NCBI GenBank assembly: GCA_023476565.1 | Contig: JAMCVZ010000005.1 | Location: 1-36,313 of the forward strand | Length of the DNA stretch: 36,313 nucleotides | Direction: 5' to 3' | Source: Nitrospirota bacterium | Lineage (GTDB): Bacteria; Nitrospirota; Thermodesulfovibrionia; Thermodesulfovibrionales; Dissulfurispiraceae | Shown here: in pieces, positions 26,303 through 33,407 of the stretch | How the letters are laid out: the number at the start of each line of letters is the position of its first letter | Numbering within the stretch: position 1 is the stretch's first letter | The notes under the pieces: model-generated | Told to the model about the DNA's origin: nothing | Databases searched by the model: none | What the model saw: only the letters and a program-made list of their open reading frames with translations | Translations under genes and position numbers: made by a program

Positions 26303-26603
26303 AAAAATACATCTCTTTTAAATTTTAAATCCGTTCCCCCGTCCGTTGCAATTCCTCAACGAATAGTGGCATATTAATGCGAACAACTTCTTTGTTATTT
26401 TGGACTGACAGGCATTTTAAGGCGATATGATTTCTTTTGCAAACGCTTTTGAAATGGGGAATCCCGATCCTGGCCGTCCCGAACATTCTCTTTCTTACCG
26501 GCTTAGTCCCCGGCGCATGGGCAGGCAGCAGGATTCTCTCAACCGTGGCGATAGGAAATGAATAGTGGTCCGACAGGGCCGGCCCATTGCCGGAATCCTG
26601 AAA
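26303..26603. other. Intergenic stretch, possible gene debris
   Basis: One plus-strand frame near 26438-26560 would encode a hydrophobic, signal-like stretch (WGIPILAVPNILFLTGLVPG) and stops soon after. It has no good start and may be a remnant of a secreted-protein gene. Nothing else is recognisable here. Confidence 0.3.
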
Positions 26604-26864
26604 CTAAATCTTCATGAGACGATACACTTCCTCATACTGTGCTTCCATCTCTTTCCATTTTATCAGCGACTTGTAATTTTCGATCCAGGCGATAAAATCC
26701 TTGCCGTCTCTCATATTGCCTTTCTGAAATTCTTCCACAAATATTTCGGTTTTGAGGTTGTACTTGCATTCCATACCGGAAAGAATTTTCTCTAATTTCT
26801 GCACTTTTTTCCTGCAAAGATTCAATTCTCTCGATAACGTTATCCCATACTCATCCGTATGCAT
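26604..26864 (-). CDS. Small conserved protein of unknown function
   Basis: An 86-residue charged, helical protein with features I associate with a small uncharacterised family often found near PIN-domain genes: a heptad-like helix (LCRKKVQKLEKILSG), the segment FVEEFQKGNMRDGKDFIAWIENYKS, and an aromatic C terminus. ATG at 26864 has GGGAGG 8 bases upstream; the frame is open 45 codons further but that part looks unlike protein. It may act as an antitoxin or partner in a stress module, but no toxin gene adjoins it directly; the AbrB/PIN pair starts about 300 bases away on the other strand. Confidence 0.6.
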   Translation of the reverse strand: MHTDEYGITLSRELNLCRKKVQKLEKILSGMECKYNLKTEIFVEEFQKGNMRDGKDFIAWIENYKSLIKWKEMEAQYEEVYRLMKI

Positions 26865-27020
26865 TACCTGTCCTCCCGCTCCTTTCCCTTTTAGAAACCG
26901 GTCAGCTCCCTTTCTTTCAAAATTATCATAACAGAACTCATACAAGCGCAACAAACAAGTTGAAACCTTTACCGGCACGGCGGGGTTGTTTTGAAGCAAG
27001 GGTCTGCGACAAATGAGTAA

Positions 27021-27074
27021 GGGGACAGTCCCTATTCTACGACTTCGCTTCGTCCGTAAATAGGGACAGTCCCC
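27021..27074. repeat. REPIN-like pair of GGGGACAGTCCC palindromes
   Basis: GGGGACAGTCCCTATT (27021-27036) and AATAGGGACAGTCCCC (27059-27074) are reverse complements except at the palindrome centre, around a 22-base loop containing CGACTTCGCTTCGTCCG. Each arm is itself nearly palindromic. A single copy of the same core is at 1364-1376. Confidence 0.72.
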
Positions 27075-27115
27075 GGCGCAAATATTAAAATAAGATTATC
27101 AAGAAAATAATTTGA

Positions 27116-27145
27116 TTGACGCATAAAAGTAAGACTATATATAAT
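27116..27145 (+). promoter_or_regulatory. Sigma-70 promoter of the AbrB/PIN pair
   Basis: TTGACG at 27116-27121 and TATAAT at 27140-27145, spacer 18, lie 28 bases before the antitoxin start. The -10 region is inside a TATAT...ATATA dyad (TATATAATAGATCATATA), a likely site for autoregulation by the AbrB-type antitoxin. Confidence 0.75.
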
Positions 27146-27172
27146 AGATCATATAAAAAGATGAGGTGGCAC

Positions 27173-27415
27173 ATGAAGACACTTCTCAGCGAAAGAGGCC
27201 AGGTAGTCATACCCAAAAAGGTTCGGGAGGCTCTGGAGATCGAGAAAGGTGATGAGTTAGATGTGAAGGTGGTTGATAAAGCCATTGTACTCACCCCTTT
27301 AAAGAGATTCAAGGCCAATCGCTGGCAGGACTATGTGGGCATAGGCGAGGGAATTGTCGATGCTCACCTGAAAGAGAAAAAGGCTGAAAGGAAAAAGGAA
27401 GATGTTTATCCTTGA
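27173..27415 (+). CDS. AbrB/MazE-type antitoxin
   Basis: An 80-residue protein whose first 50 residues form the swapped-hairpin AbrB DNA-binding fold (SERGQVVIPKKVREALEIEKGDELDVKV), followed by a toxin-binding tail rich in Lys and Glu. It should neutralise the PIN nuclease encoded next and repress its own promoter. ATG at 27173 is preferred because GAGGTG sits 4 bases upstream. The gene overlaps the toxin gene by 14 bases. Confidence 0.9.
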   Translation: MKTLLSERGQVVIPKKVREALEIEKGDELDVKVVDKAIVLTPLKRFKANRWQDYVGIGEGIVDAHLKEKKAERKKEDVYP

Positions 27416-27809
27416 CAGCTATGCCCTTCTATGCCTTTTCGACCGCAAACGCAAAAAAGAGGGCCACATTGTCAAAAAGCATATGGAAGAGGCCGAGGCG
27501 GGGGGAAAACGTCTTCTGCTCAGCAAGATAAACGAGGGCGAGGTCTTTTATAAGCTCTACAAGTACTTGGGGAGCGGCATTGCCTACGGCTTCAGGGAAG
27601 ACCTGCGCCAGGGCCTAATCCCCGTGCAAGTAGTTTCGGTAAACGACAAAAGAGCGGAAGCCGCTTCAGAGATTAAGGCGAATTATCCTGTATCCTATGC
27701 GGATGCTTTTTGTATTGCGCTTGCAGTGGAGATGGGCATGCCGGTACTGACAGGAGATCCCGAGTTTAGGAGCGCTCAGGATATTATCGAAATTGTGGAG
27801 TTGGTGTAA
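27402..27809 (+). CDS. PIN-domain (VapC-like) ribonuclease toxin
   Basis: A 135-residue PIN protein. The metal-binding acids are in place: Asp5 in MFILDSYALLC, a Glu in NEGEVFY near 46, Asp101 in SYADAFCIALA, and the GDPEF aspartate near 117. VapC enzymes cleave specific tRNA or rRNA sites in a Mg2+-dependent way when free of antitoxin. The gene overlaps the AbrB antitoxin gene, so the two are made together. It lies in front of leuC, which has its own promoter. Confidence 0.9.
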   Translation: MFILDSYALLCLFDRKRKKEGHIVKKHMEEAEAGGKRLLLSKINEGEVFYKLYKYLGSGIAYGFREDLRQGLIPVQVVSVNDKRAEAASEIKANYPVSYADAFCIALAVEMGMPVLTGDPEFRSAQDIIEIVELV

Positions 27810-27961
27810 TAACTCCTAAAAAGAAGGCATGCATTGGCCGCGTTATTGCCTTACGCTGCTGCCTTCTTAGCGGACGGTGGGAAGACTTCCGGGAATATCG
27901 GTCATGCGCCTAAAGATATAGTACCAACAAATTTGACGTGCACCCGATGCAATTCGCTCCC

Positions 27962-27991
27962 TTGTCAAGCAATGTTTGATAGAGCTATAAT
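27962..27991 (+). promoter_or_regulatory. Sigma-70 promoter of leuC
   Basis: TTGTCA at 27962-27967 and a perfect TATAAT at 27986-27991 with an 18-base spacer. The start point would be near 27998, giving a leader of about 28 bases before the GTG of leuC. Confidence 0.7.
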
Positions 27992-28025
27992 ATCAATTCC
28001 AAGCTTATTACTTCTGGAGGACCCC

Positions 28026-29285
28026 GTGACTATTACTGAGAGAATTTTTGCAGCACACGCCGGGAAGAAAGAGGTTTCTGCCGGTGAATTGATAAATGCG
28101 AAAGTCGACCTCATACTCGCCAATGATATTACCGCCCCCATCGCCATACAGGAGTTTAAAAAGACGGGTGCAAAGGAGGTATTCAACAAGGAGCGGGTAG
28201 CCTTTATCCCCGATCACTTCGCGCCGCAAAAAGATATAAAGGCCGCCGAGCAATGCAAGATGCTGAAAGACTTTTCGAAAGAGTACCGTCTCGGCCTTTA
28301 TTTCGAAGTGGGCAGAATGGGTGTCGAACATGCGCTCCTGCCTGAACAGGGCCTTGTTGTCCCCGGCGACCTGGTGATCGGCGCCGACAGCCATACCTGT
28401 ACATACGGGGCGCTCGGGGCGTTCGCCACAGGGGTAGGCTCTACGGACGTGGCCGCTGCCATGGCAACCGGTGAATGCTGGTTCAAAGTGCCTGAATCCA
28501 TAAAATTCATTTATCACGGCACATTAAATAAATGGGTCGGCGGCAAGGACCTGATACTCCACACCATCGGCGATATAGGCGTGGACGGCGCTCTCTACAG
28601 GGCGATGGAGTTTGAAGGCGAAGCGATAAAAAATCTTCCCATGTACGGAAGGCTTACCATGTGCAACATGGCGATTGAGGCCGGCGGGAAGAACGGCATC
28701 ATCATTCCCGACAAAATGACCGAGGAATACGTAAAAGGGAGAGCGAGAAGACCCTACGTTTTTTATTCCTCAGATGCGAATGCGCACTATGTCGGGGTCA
28801 GGGAGTACGACTGCTCGAAAATTCCCTTAACCGTCTCGTGTCCCCATCTGCCCTCAAATACGAAGCCCGCAGCCGAGCTCTCGCACATCACCATAGATCA
28901 GGTGGTTATCGGCTCCTGCACCAACGGCCGGCTCGAGGATTTAAGAGAGGCTGCCCGGGTGATCAGAGGGAAAAAAGTGAATCCCAATGTGAGATTGATC
29001 GTTATCCCCGCTACCCAGCGGATTTACAAGGATGCGATGAAAGAGGGACTGCTGGACATTTTCATAGATGCAGAGGCGGTTGTCTCCACCCCTACATGCG
29101 GGCCGTGTCTCGGCGGACACATGGGAATTCTCGCCAAAGGAGAGAGGGCCCTGGCGACCACGAACAGGAACTTTGTAGGAAGAATGGGCCACCCCGAAAG
29201 TGAGGTATACCTCGCCAATCCCGCCGTAGCGGCGGCAACGGCAGTGCTCGGCAAAATCGGCGTACCGGAGGAATTGGGGTTATAA
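28026..29285 (+). CDS. leuC: 3-isopropylmalate dehydratase, large subunit
   Basis: A 419-residue aconitase-family subunit that holds the [4Fe-4S] cluster used to isomerise 2- to 3-isopropylmalate in leucine synthesis. Cluster cysteines are in GSCTNGR (near 300) and [10 protein letters not shown] (near 360); [14 protein letters not shown] near residue 120 is typical. Length fits the archaeal-like/homoaconitase-type class (about 420). The start is GTG at 28026, with TGGAGG 6 bases upstream; the frame runs 64 codons further but that part is promoter DNA. The small subunit gene leuD does not follow in this window; it must be elsewhere or the partner is shared. Confidence 0.94.
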   Translation: MTITERIFAAHAGKKEVSAGELINAKVDLILANDITAPIAIQEFKKTGAKEVFNKERVAFIPDHFAPQKDIKAAEQCKMLKDFSKEYRLGLYFEVGRMGVEHALLPEQGLVVPGDLVIGADSHTCTYGALGAFATGVGSTDVAAAMATGECWFKVPESIKFIYHGTLNKWVGGKDLILHTIGDIGVDGALYRAMEFEGEAIKNLPMYGRLTMCNMAIEAGGKNGIIIPDKMTEEYVKGRARRPYVFYSSDANAHYVGVREYDCSKIPLTVSCPHLPSNTKPAAELSHITIDQVVIGSCTNGRLEDLREAARVIRGKKVNPNVRLIVIPATQRIYKDAMKEGLLDIFIDAEAVVSTPTCGPCLGGHMGILAKGERALATTNRNFVGRMGHPESEVYLANPAVAAATAVLGKIGVPEELGL

Positions 29286-29300
29286 TTACCGTAAAGCGTA

Positions 29301-29771
29301 ATGAGTGAAATGAAATCACCCGAAGATAAACTGAAAGAATTGCATATCAGCCTTCCCGGGGCCCCGAAGCCGCTCGGCTCTTATGTGCCGTGTGTCCAGG
29401 CGGGAAATCTTTTATTCCTGAGCGGGATGCTCCCGCTGCGGGACGGCAAACTGTCAAGGACAGGCAGGGTCGGTGAATCCGTGACCCTTCAGGAAGCGCA
29501 GGAAGATGCACGGCAGACTGTAATTAACGCGTTTTCGGTCCTTAAAGCGCAGATCGGAAACCTTGACCGGGTACGCAGGTGTGTAAAATTAAACGGCTAT
29601 GTAGCGTCCGGTCCCGGCTTCACAGAGCAGCCGAAAGTCCTGAATGCCGCATCGGACCTCCTGTTCGAGGTTTTCGGCGAGGCGGGCAGGCACGCGAGGG
29701 CAGCGGTCGGGGTTTATGTACTGCCGCTGAATTCCCCGGTAGAGCTTGACTTCATATTTGAAATAGCTTAA
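29301..29771 (+). CDS. RidA/YjgF/Rid-family protein
   Basis: A 156-residue protein of the Rid family, whose RidA members hydrolyse reactive enamines and imines released by PLP enzymes of amino-acid metabolism. The trimer-forming core SYVPCVQAGNLLFLSGMLP and the end region GRHARAAVGVYVLPLNSPVELD match; the Arg in RHARAAVG sits where RidA keeps its catalytic Arg. It is slightly longer than the typical 130 residues because of an N-terminal extension. It is only 15 bases after leuC, which fits protection of branched-chain amino-acid synthesis. Confidence 0.88.
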   Translation: MSEMKSPEDKLKELHISLPGAPKPLGSYVPCVQAGNLLFLSGMLPLRDGKLSRTGRVGESVTLQEAQEDARQTVINAFSVLKAQIGNLDRVRRCVKLNGYVASGPGFTEQPKVLNAASDLLFEVFGEAGRHARAAVGVYVLPLNSPVELDFIFEIA

Positions 29772-30350
29772 ATGCCGCAGCCCATATACAAAAGACTTTT
29801 ATTCAACACGATTTCTCTTTCCATTCTTTTTGTCCTGCCTTTAGCAATGCCCTTTGCTCACGCCGCGGCCCCGGCTGAATCGCCTGCCCCTGCTGAGAAG
29901 CGGCCCGATGATGCTACATCGTATTTTCTTCTCGGGTGCGAATACGACAGGGCCCAAAAATACGCCGGGGCAATAGAATCTTATAAGCAGGCATTGAGGA
30001 TCAAGCCCGACTATCCTGATGCTTATATCAGTCTGGGCATGGTCTATTATAAGCTCGGCAGGTATTCCGATGCTGTCGACGCATACAGGCAGGCCCTTTC
30101 AATCAGGCCGGATGCGCAGCCGGTCTACAACAAGCTCGGCACCGCCTATATCGTCCTGGGGGAATACCCGAAGGCCCTCGCCGCGCTCAAACAGGCGATC
30201 AGGCTTGATACCGGGAATCCCCTATCGCACTTCAGTCTCGGGGTTGCCTACCTGCTCAACGGAGACAGGGATAAGGCCATAAGGGAATATATCATTCTCA
30301 AAGGGCTCGACAAGGAGCGTGCGAACAGTTTGCTGGAGCTGATTTATTAA
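29772..30350 (+). CDS. Exported TPR-repeat protein
   Basis: A 192-residue protein that starts directly after the RidA stop codon. An N-terminal hydrophobic stretch (ISLSILFVLPLAMPFAHAAA) is a signal peptide, followed by a Pro/Ala linker and about four tetratricopeptide repeats from residue 50 to 190 (e.g. AIESYKQALRIKPDYPDAYISLGMVYYKLG). TPR stacks bind partner proteins; this one should sit in the periplasm. No enzyme domain is attached. Confidence 0.85.
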   Translation: MPQPIYKRLLFNTISLSILFVLPLAMPFAHAAAPAESPAPAEKRPDDATSYFLLGCEYDRAQKYAGAIESYKQALRIKPDYPDAYISLGMVYYKLGRYSDAVDAYRQALSIRPDAQPVYNKLGTAYIVLGEYPKALAALKQAIRLDTGNPLSHFSLGVAYLLNGDRDKAIREYIILKGLDKERANSLLELIY

Positions 30351-30523
30351 CACTCGAGATTCAAATCCACCGAACCAACGAATTGCACCCTTCATACCCT
30401 CTTATCTACCTCAACGTCAGGCTCTCTTTGGCATATTTGACAATCGGAGAGAGGAAGAACTCGATTATTCTCCTCTTATTTGTTTTTACTTCAACGGATA
30501 ATGCAAGCTAATGCAAGCTAATG

Positions 30524-30644
30524 GGGTCAGACTTGATTATTGACATTTCACCGCCTCTCTTTTATTACCTCAATCACTTCCTCTATTTCACTTCTCAAGT
30601 CATGCCTCTCTGCCATATTAAATGTCAATAGTCAAGCCTGACCC
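30524..30644. repeat. REPIN-like inverted repeat, GGGTCA(G/A) family
   Basis: GGGTCAGACTTGATTATTGACATTT at 30524-30548 pairs with 30620-30644 as reverse complement, 23 of 25 positions. A direct repeat ATGCAAGCTA lies just left, near 30501. The right arm abuts the GH94 remnant. Confidence 0.7.
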
Positions 30645-31011
30645 TGAACCCTGCCTTCCATATGCTGTCCCGCCGCACACCGGCCGCGGCGGATGGACGT
30701 GGTACACGGGGTCTGCCGGCTGGATGTACCGGCTTATCGTGGAATCGCTCCTGGGGCTGGGGCTTGAAAAAGACAAACTGCGTTTCGAGCCGTGCCTCCC
30801 TGCGGATTGGGAAACGTTCAAGGTGCATTACCGATACCGGGAAACTCTCTATCATATCACCGTCCGGCAAACGCCCGCCGCCAATAATAAGATGATCGGC
30901 GAGATGAGCGTGACCGTCGATGGCGTTGAGCAACACGACAAGGCTATTCCCCTTGTTGATGACCGTCAGGAACACTCGGTCGAGGTGAGGATGCCTGTTG
31001 CAGAGGGATGA
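30645..31011 (+). pseudogene. C-terminal remnant of a GH94 glycan phosphorylase/glucan synthase
   Basis: The frame carries the end of a glycoside hydrolase family 94 protein (cellobiose phosphorylase or cyclic beta-1,2-glucan synthase): VPPHTGRGGWTWYTGSAGWMYR, a hallmark near the catalytic barrel's end, then FEPCLPADWETFKVHYRYR and a short sandwich tail ending at the stop at 31009-31011. Complete members have from about 800 to over 2800 residues; here about 115 remain. Similarity begins some 15 bases after the REP right arm, which marks the break. No start or ribosome site fits, so it is probably dead. Confidence 0.72.
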
Positions 31012-31167
31012 GAAAAAATATGCTGAAATTCTGACCTAAGCGAACCAGGTCATCTATCACGCCAACCTCCTAATAGTAATGCAGTCCTATAATAACAGGC
31101 TATCAATAGTATTGCGATACTATTTTCTGACGAGCGTGACCCTGTCACTCCTATCTCGCGACAAGCA

Positions 31168-32577
31168 TCAGAAATCCAGCGGACTTTTCGCCTCTTTCAC
31201 TGTTCTGCCCGGAATGCAGTGGGTATAGATCATCGTTGTCCTGACATCACTATGGCCCAGCAGTGTTTGGATCGTACGGATGTCATAGTTGGCCTGTAGA
31301 AGGTGGGTGGCAAAAGAATGGCGGAAGGTATGCGCTGTGACGCGTTTTGTGAGTCTTGCACGCCCGACGGCCTCGTACAGCGCTTCCTGTACACGGCTCT
31401 CATGTAAGTGATAACGCCGCAGTTCATTTTTTGCCGGGACCGGAGTCAGCGCTTGTTGAGGGAAAAACCATTGCCAGATGAAATCTCTTGCAGCCCTCGG
31501 ATATTTCTTTTCGAGCAAATCATCGAGAAAAGCGCCTGAGTAACCTGCCTTGAGGTCTGCGTCATGCAACTTTCTTACGGTCTCAAGCTGTTCCAGCAGG
31601 TCAGGGGTTATTGTCTGGGGGATGGGCACAGTCCTTGACTTCTTTCCCTTTCCGTCCTGTATGTTCAGCATGCCGTCCTCGAAATTGAAATTCTGCACCC
31701 GCAGCTTGATGCACTCAAAAAGCCGCAGACCGCAGCCGTACAGCAATTTGACTACAAGATCATATGGATATGAAAGATGTTTCAATACGGCGTCGATTTC
31801 CCGCCTCGAAAGGACAACGGGGATATATTTCGATTTCTTCGCGCGGGGAATGTCTTTATGGTCGCCGAAATCCTTCTTGAGAATATGCCGGTACAGAAAC
31901 AATAAAGCGTTAAAAGCCTGGTTCTGCGTTGATGCGGAGACCTTGCAGTTCACTGCCAGATATGTGAGATACTCCTTCACATCGGTTTCCGACAACTCCC
32001 CCGGCAGCTTATCATGCAGGAAGCCCTGAAACTTGCGTATCCAGTCCCCATAGGCCTTTAATGTTTTTCTGGAATAGTGGCGGGTCTTGATCTCGTCGGA
32101 CAAATCGGAGACGACCTTGTCCCATGCCGGAGAACCGGAGTTCTCAAGGCATCGCCATTCATTATAACGGCTTTCATTGCGGAAGTGTGTTGCCGGCTCC
32201 GATACTTGCAGGGGCGCATCCAATGTATTTATCCGTTCCTGAACAGCAACGGCATATTTCCCCTTAATAGAGGGGGTGGCAGGAGTTGTTGTGAAAGACC
32301 TTGTCTCTGAATCCTGCATCTGAAAATAAAGCGAAACGGCATAGGCAGCCTGTTTTTGCTGCTCCTGCGATTGTTTTTTCTCCTTAAGCTTTTCGATAAA
32401 CAAACGTATCTGCTCGGACCTGGAATCCGGCGGATGGTATTTGGCAAGAAAGTCCCAAAAGTATAGAAACCACTTTTTAAGGTTTTCATGCTGCGAAACA
32501 TCCTTCACTTTAGCCTTAAGGAAGGCATCGTAACGGGACCAAATATCATATGGAACTTTTTGCATGGTATTAGTCAT
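31168..32577 (-). CDS. intI: IntI-type integron integrase with extra N-terminal domain
   Basis: A 469-residue tyrosine recombinase. The catalytic set is visible: Arg in GCGLRLFECIKLRV, HTFRH (His and Arg), the LLGH histidine and the MIYTH tyrosine. Between the boxes lies the IntI-specific patch: ARDFIWQWFFPQ ... RRYHLHES, absent from XerC/D and phage integrases, so it should recombine folded single-stranded attC sites with attI. Usual IntI proteins are 320-340 residues; here residues 1-135 add what looks like a second SAM-like core-binding domain before the normal one at about 150-245. It points away from the attC sites, the standard integron layout. The start may be 32577 or 32565. Confidence 0.92.
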   Translation of the reverse strand: MTNTMQKVPYDIWSRYDAFLKAKVKDVSQHENLKKWFLYFWDFLAKYHPPDSRSEQIRLFIEKLKEKKQSQEQQKQAAYAVSLYFQMQDSETRSFTTTPATPSIKGKYAVAVQERINTLDAPLQVSEPATHFRNESRYNEWRCLENSGSPAWDKVVSDLSDEIKTRHYSRKTLKAYGDWIRKFQGFLHDKLPGELSETDVKEYLTYLAVNCKVSASTQNQAFNALLFLYRHILKKDFGDHKDIPRAKKSKYIPVVLSRREIDAVLKHLSYPYDLVVKLLYGCGLRLFECIKLRVQNFNFEDGMLNIQDGKGKKSRTVPIPQTITPDLLEQLETVRKLHDADLKAGYSGAFLDDLLEKKYPRAARDFIWQWFFPQQALTPVPAKNELRRYHLHESRVQEALYEAVGRARLTKRVTAHTFRHSFATHLLQANYDIRTIQTLLGHSDVRTTMIYTHCIPGRTVKEAKSPLDF

Positions 32578-32584
32578 CTCCCGG

Positions 32585-32608
32585 CTAATATTACAATTGG
32601 AATATTAG
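32585..32608. promoter_or_regulatory. Palindrome upstream of intI
   Basis: CTAATATT and AATATTAG form a perfect 8-base dyad around ACAATTGG, directly before the integrase start. It may be an operator or part of the attI region; I could not locate an attI core GTTRRRY with certainty between it and the IS. Confidence 0.35.
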
Positions 32609-32639
32609 TCCGCAAGAGAATCTTAACCAAAGTAGATAC

Positions 32640-33147
32640 CCACGGGCAAGCCCGTGGCACTTTATAATTCAAGCTTCGCTTGTCCTAAATCCTGGCTCTC
32701 TTGCCATCTGACGTATTTAATTATTTGCTGCTCGTTCAATCCAATCGTTGATACAAAATATCCTGGCGACCATACTATGTTCTCATGCCAGTATACCTTT
32801 TTAAGCCATATGAACTTTTCCCTCAGTTTACTGGCGCTTTGGCCCTTGATTCTCCCTATCACTTCACTCACTGAATATTTCGGCGGTATTATCATAATCG
32901 TATGTATGTGATCTATCTGAATGTTCTGCTCTATAATTTCCACTCCAGGCATCATAGCCAGTATCTCTGGATAAACTTTTCCCAGATATCCTTGTACGCC
33001 AGGATTTAGGATTCGCCTCCGATATTTTGGTATCCAGACTACATGGTATTCAGTTCTATATACGCTGTGCCCTGATAACCTGTTTTCCACGATTATCTGT
33101 ATACCAAAATCTCTCCGGGCAGCATTCACCCACGGGCAAGCCCGTGG
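32640..33147 (-). mobile_element. IS200-like element with terminal hairpins
   Basis: Identical 18-base palindromes CCACGGGCAAGCCCGTGG lie at 32640-32657 and 33130-33147 and enclose a single HUH transposase gene. Subterminal hairpins and no terminal inverted repeats are the rule for the IS200/IS605 family, which moves as single-stranded DNA. No tnpB is present. Exact ends lie a little outside the hairpins. It splits the integrase from the cassettes. Confidence 0.85.
32662..33090 (-). CDS. tnpA: IS200-like HUH transposase TnpA
   Basis: A 142-residue Y1 transposase. The HUH histidine pair is in QIDHIHTIMIIPP, and the nucleophilic tyrosine in KYVRWQESQD near the C terminus. The start GHSVYRTEYHVVWIPKYRRR is typical of the family. 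GTG at 33090 gives the usual length; the frame is open to a GTG at 33129 beside the right hairpin. The protein appears intact. Confidence 0.9.
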   Translation of the reverse strand: MENRLSGHSVYRTEYHVVWIPKYRRRILNPGVQGYLGKVYPEILAMMPGVEIIEQNIQIDHIHTIMIIPPKYSVSEVIGRIKGQSASKLREKFIWLKKVYWHENIVWSPGYFVSTIGLNEQQIIKYVRWQESQDLGQAKLEL

Positions 33148-33242
33148 AACTCTGCTAATGCATTAGATAGTTGCGTCAAGAGATTTTTTTTATTTATCTG
33201 GACAGGAAGGAAATTTTCTGGTATTATCGGGAAAGTATCTAA

Positions 33243-33376
33243 TAACTGGTTCTCCCGCGCTCCGCGCGGAAGAACGCGGCAGTTGAGCCGGAACTCCTGG
33301 GGGAAACGCTCCGCGCAGGAGAACCAGGAGTTCGAAACCGATGGCCTCCGGCCACGGCTCAACTGCCGCGTTAAGC
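33243..33376 (+). repeat. attC-like site with internal fold-back (attC1)
   Basis: The site ends in GGCTCAAC-TGCCGC-GTTAAGC: an L-prime box, a 6-base spacer and an R-prime box that fits GTTRRRY exactly. The left end has TAAC (33243-33246). Inside, 33273-33290 is an exact reverse complement of 33355-33372 (18 bases), and 33291-33300 of 33324-33333, so the site is a long near-perfect palindrome without the extra unpaired base that orients normal attC sites. Bases 33307-33373 are identical to 36026-36092. Confidence 0.6.
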
Positions 33377-33407
33377 CAAATATGAAAACACCAATAGAGG
33401 CATAAAC

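Noticed and set aside
27834-28025. 64-codon N-terminal extension of leuC
   Set aside because: It contains the leuC promoter and no LeuC similarity; GTG at 28026 has TGGAGG.
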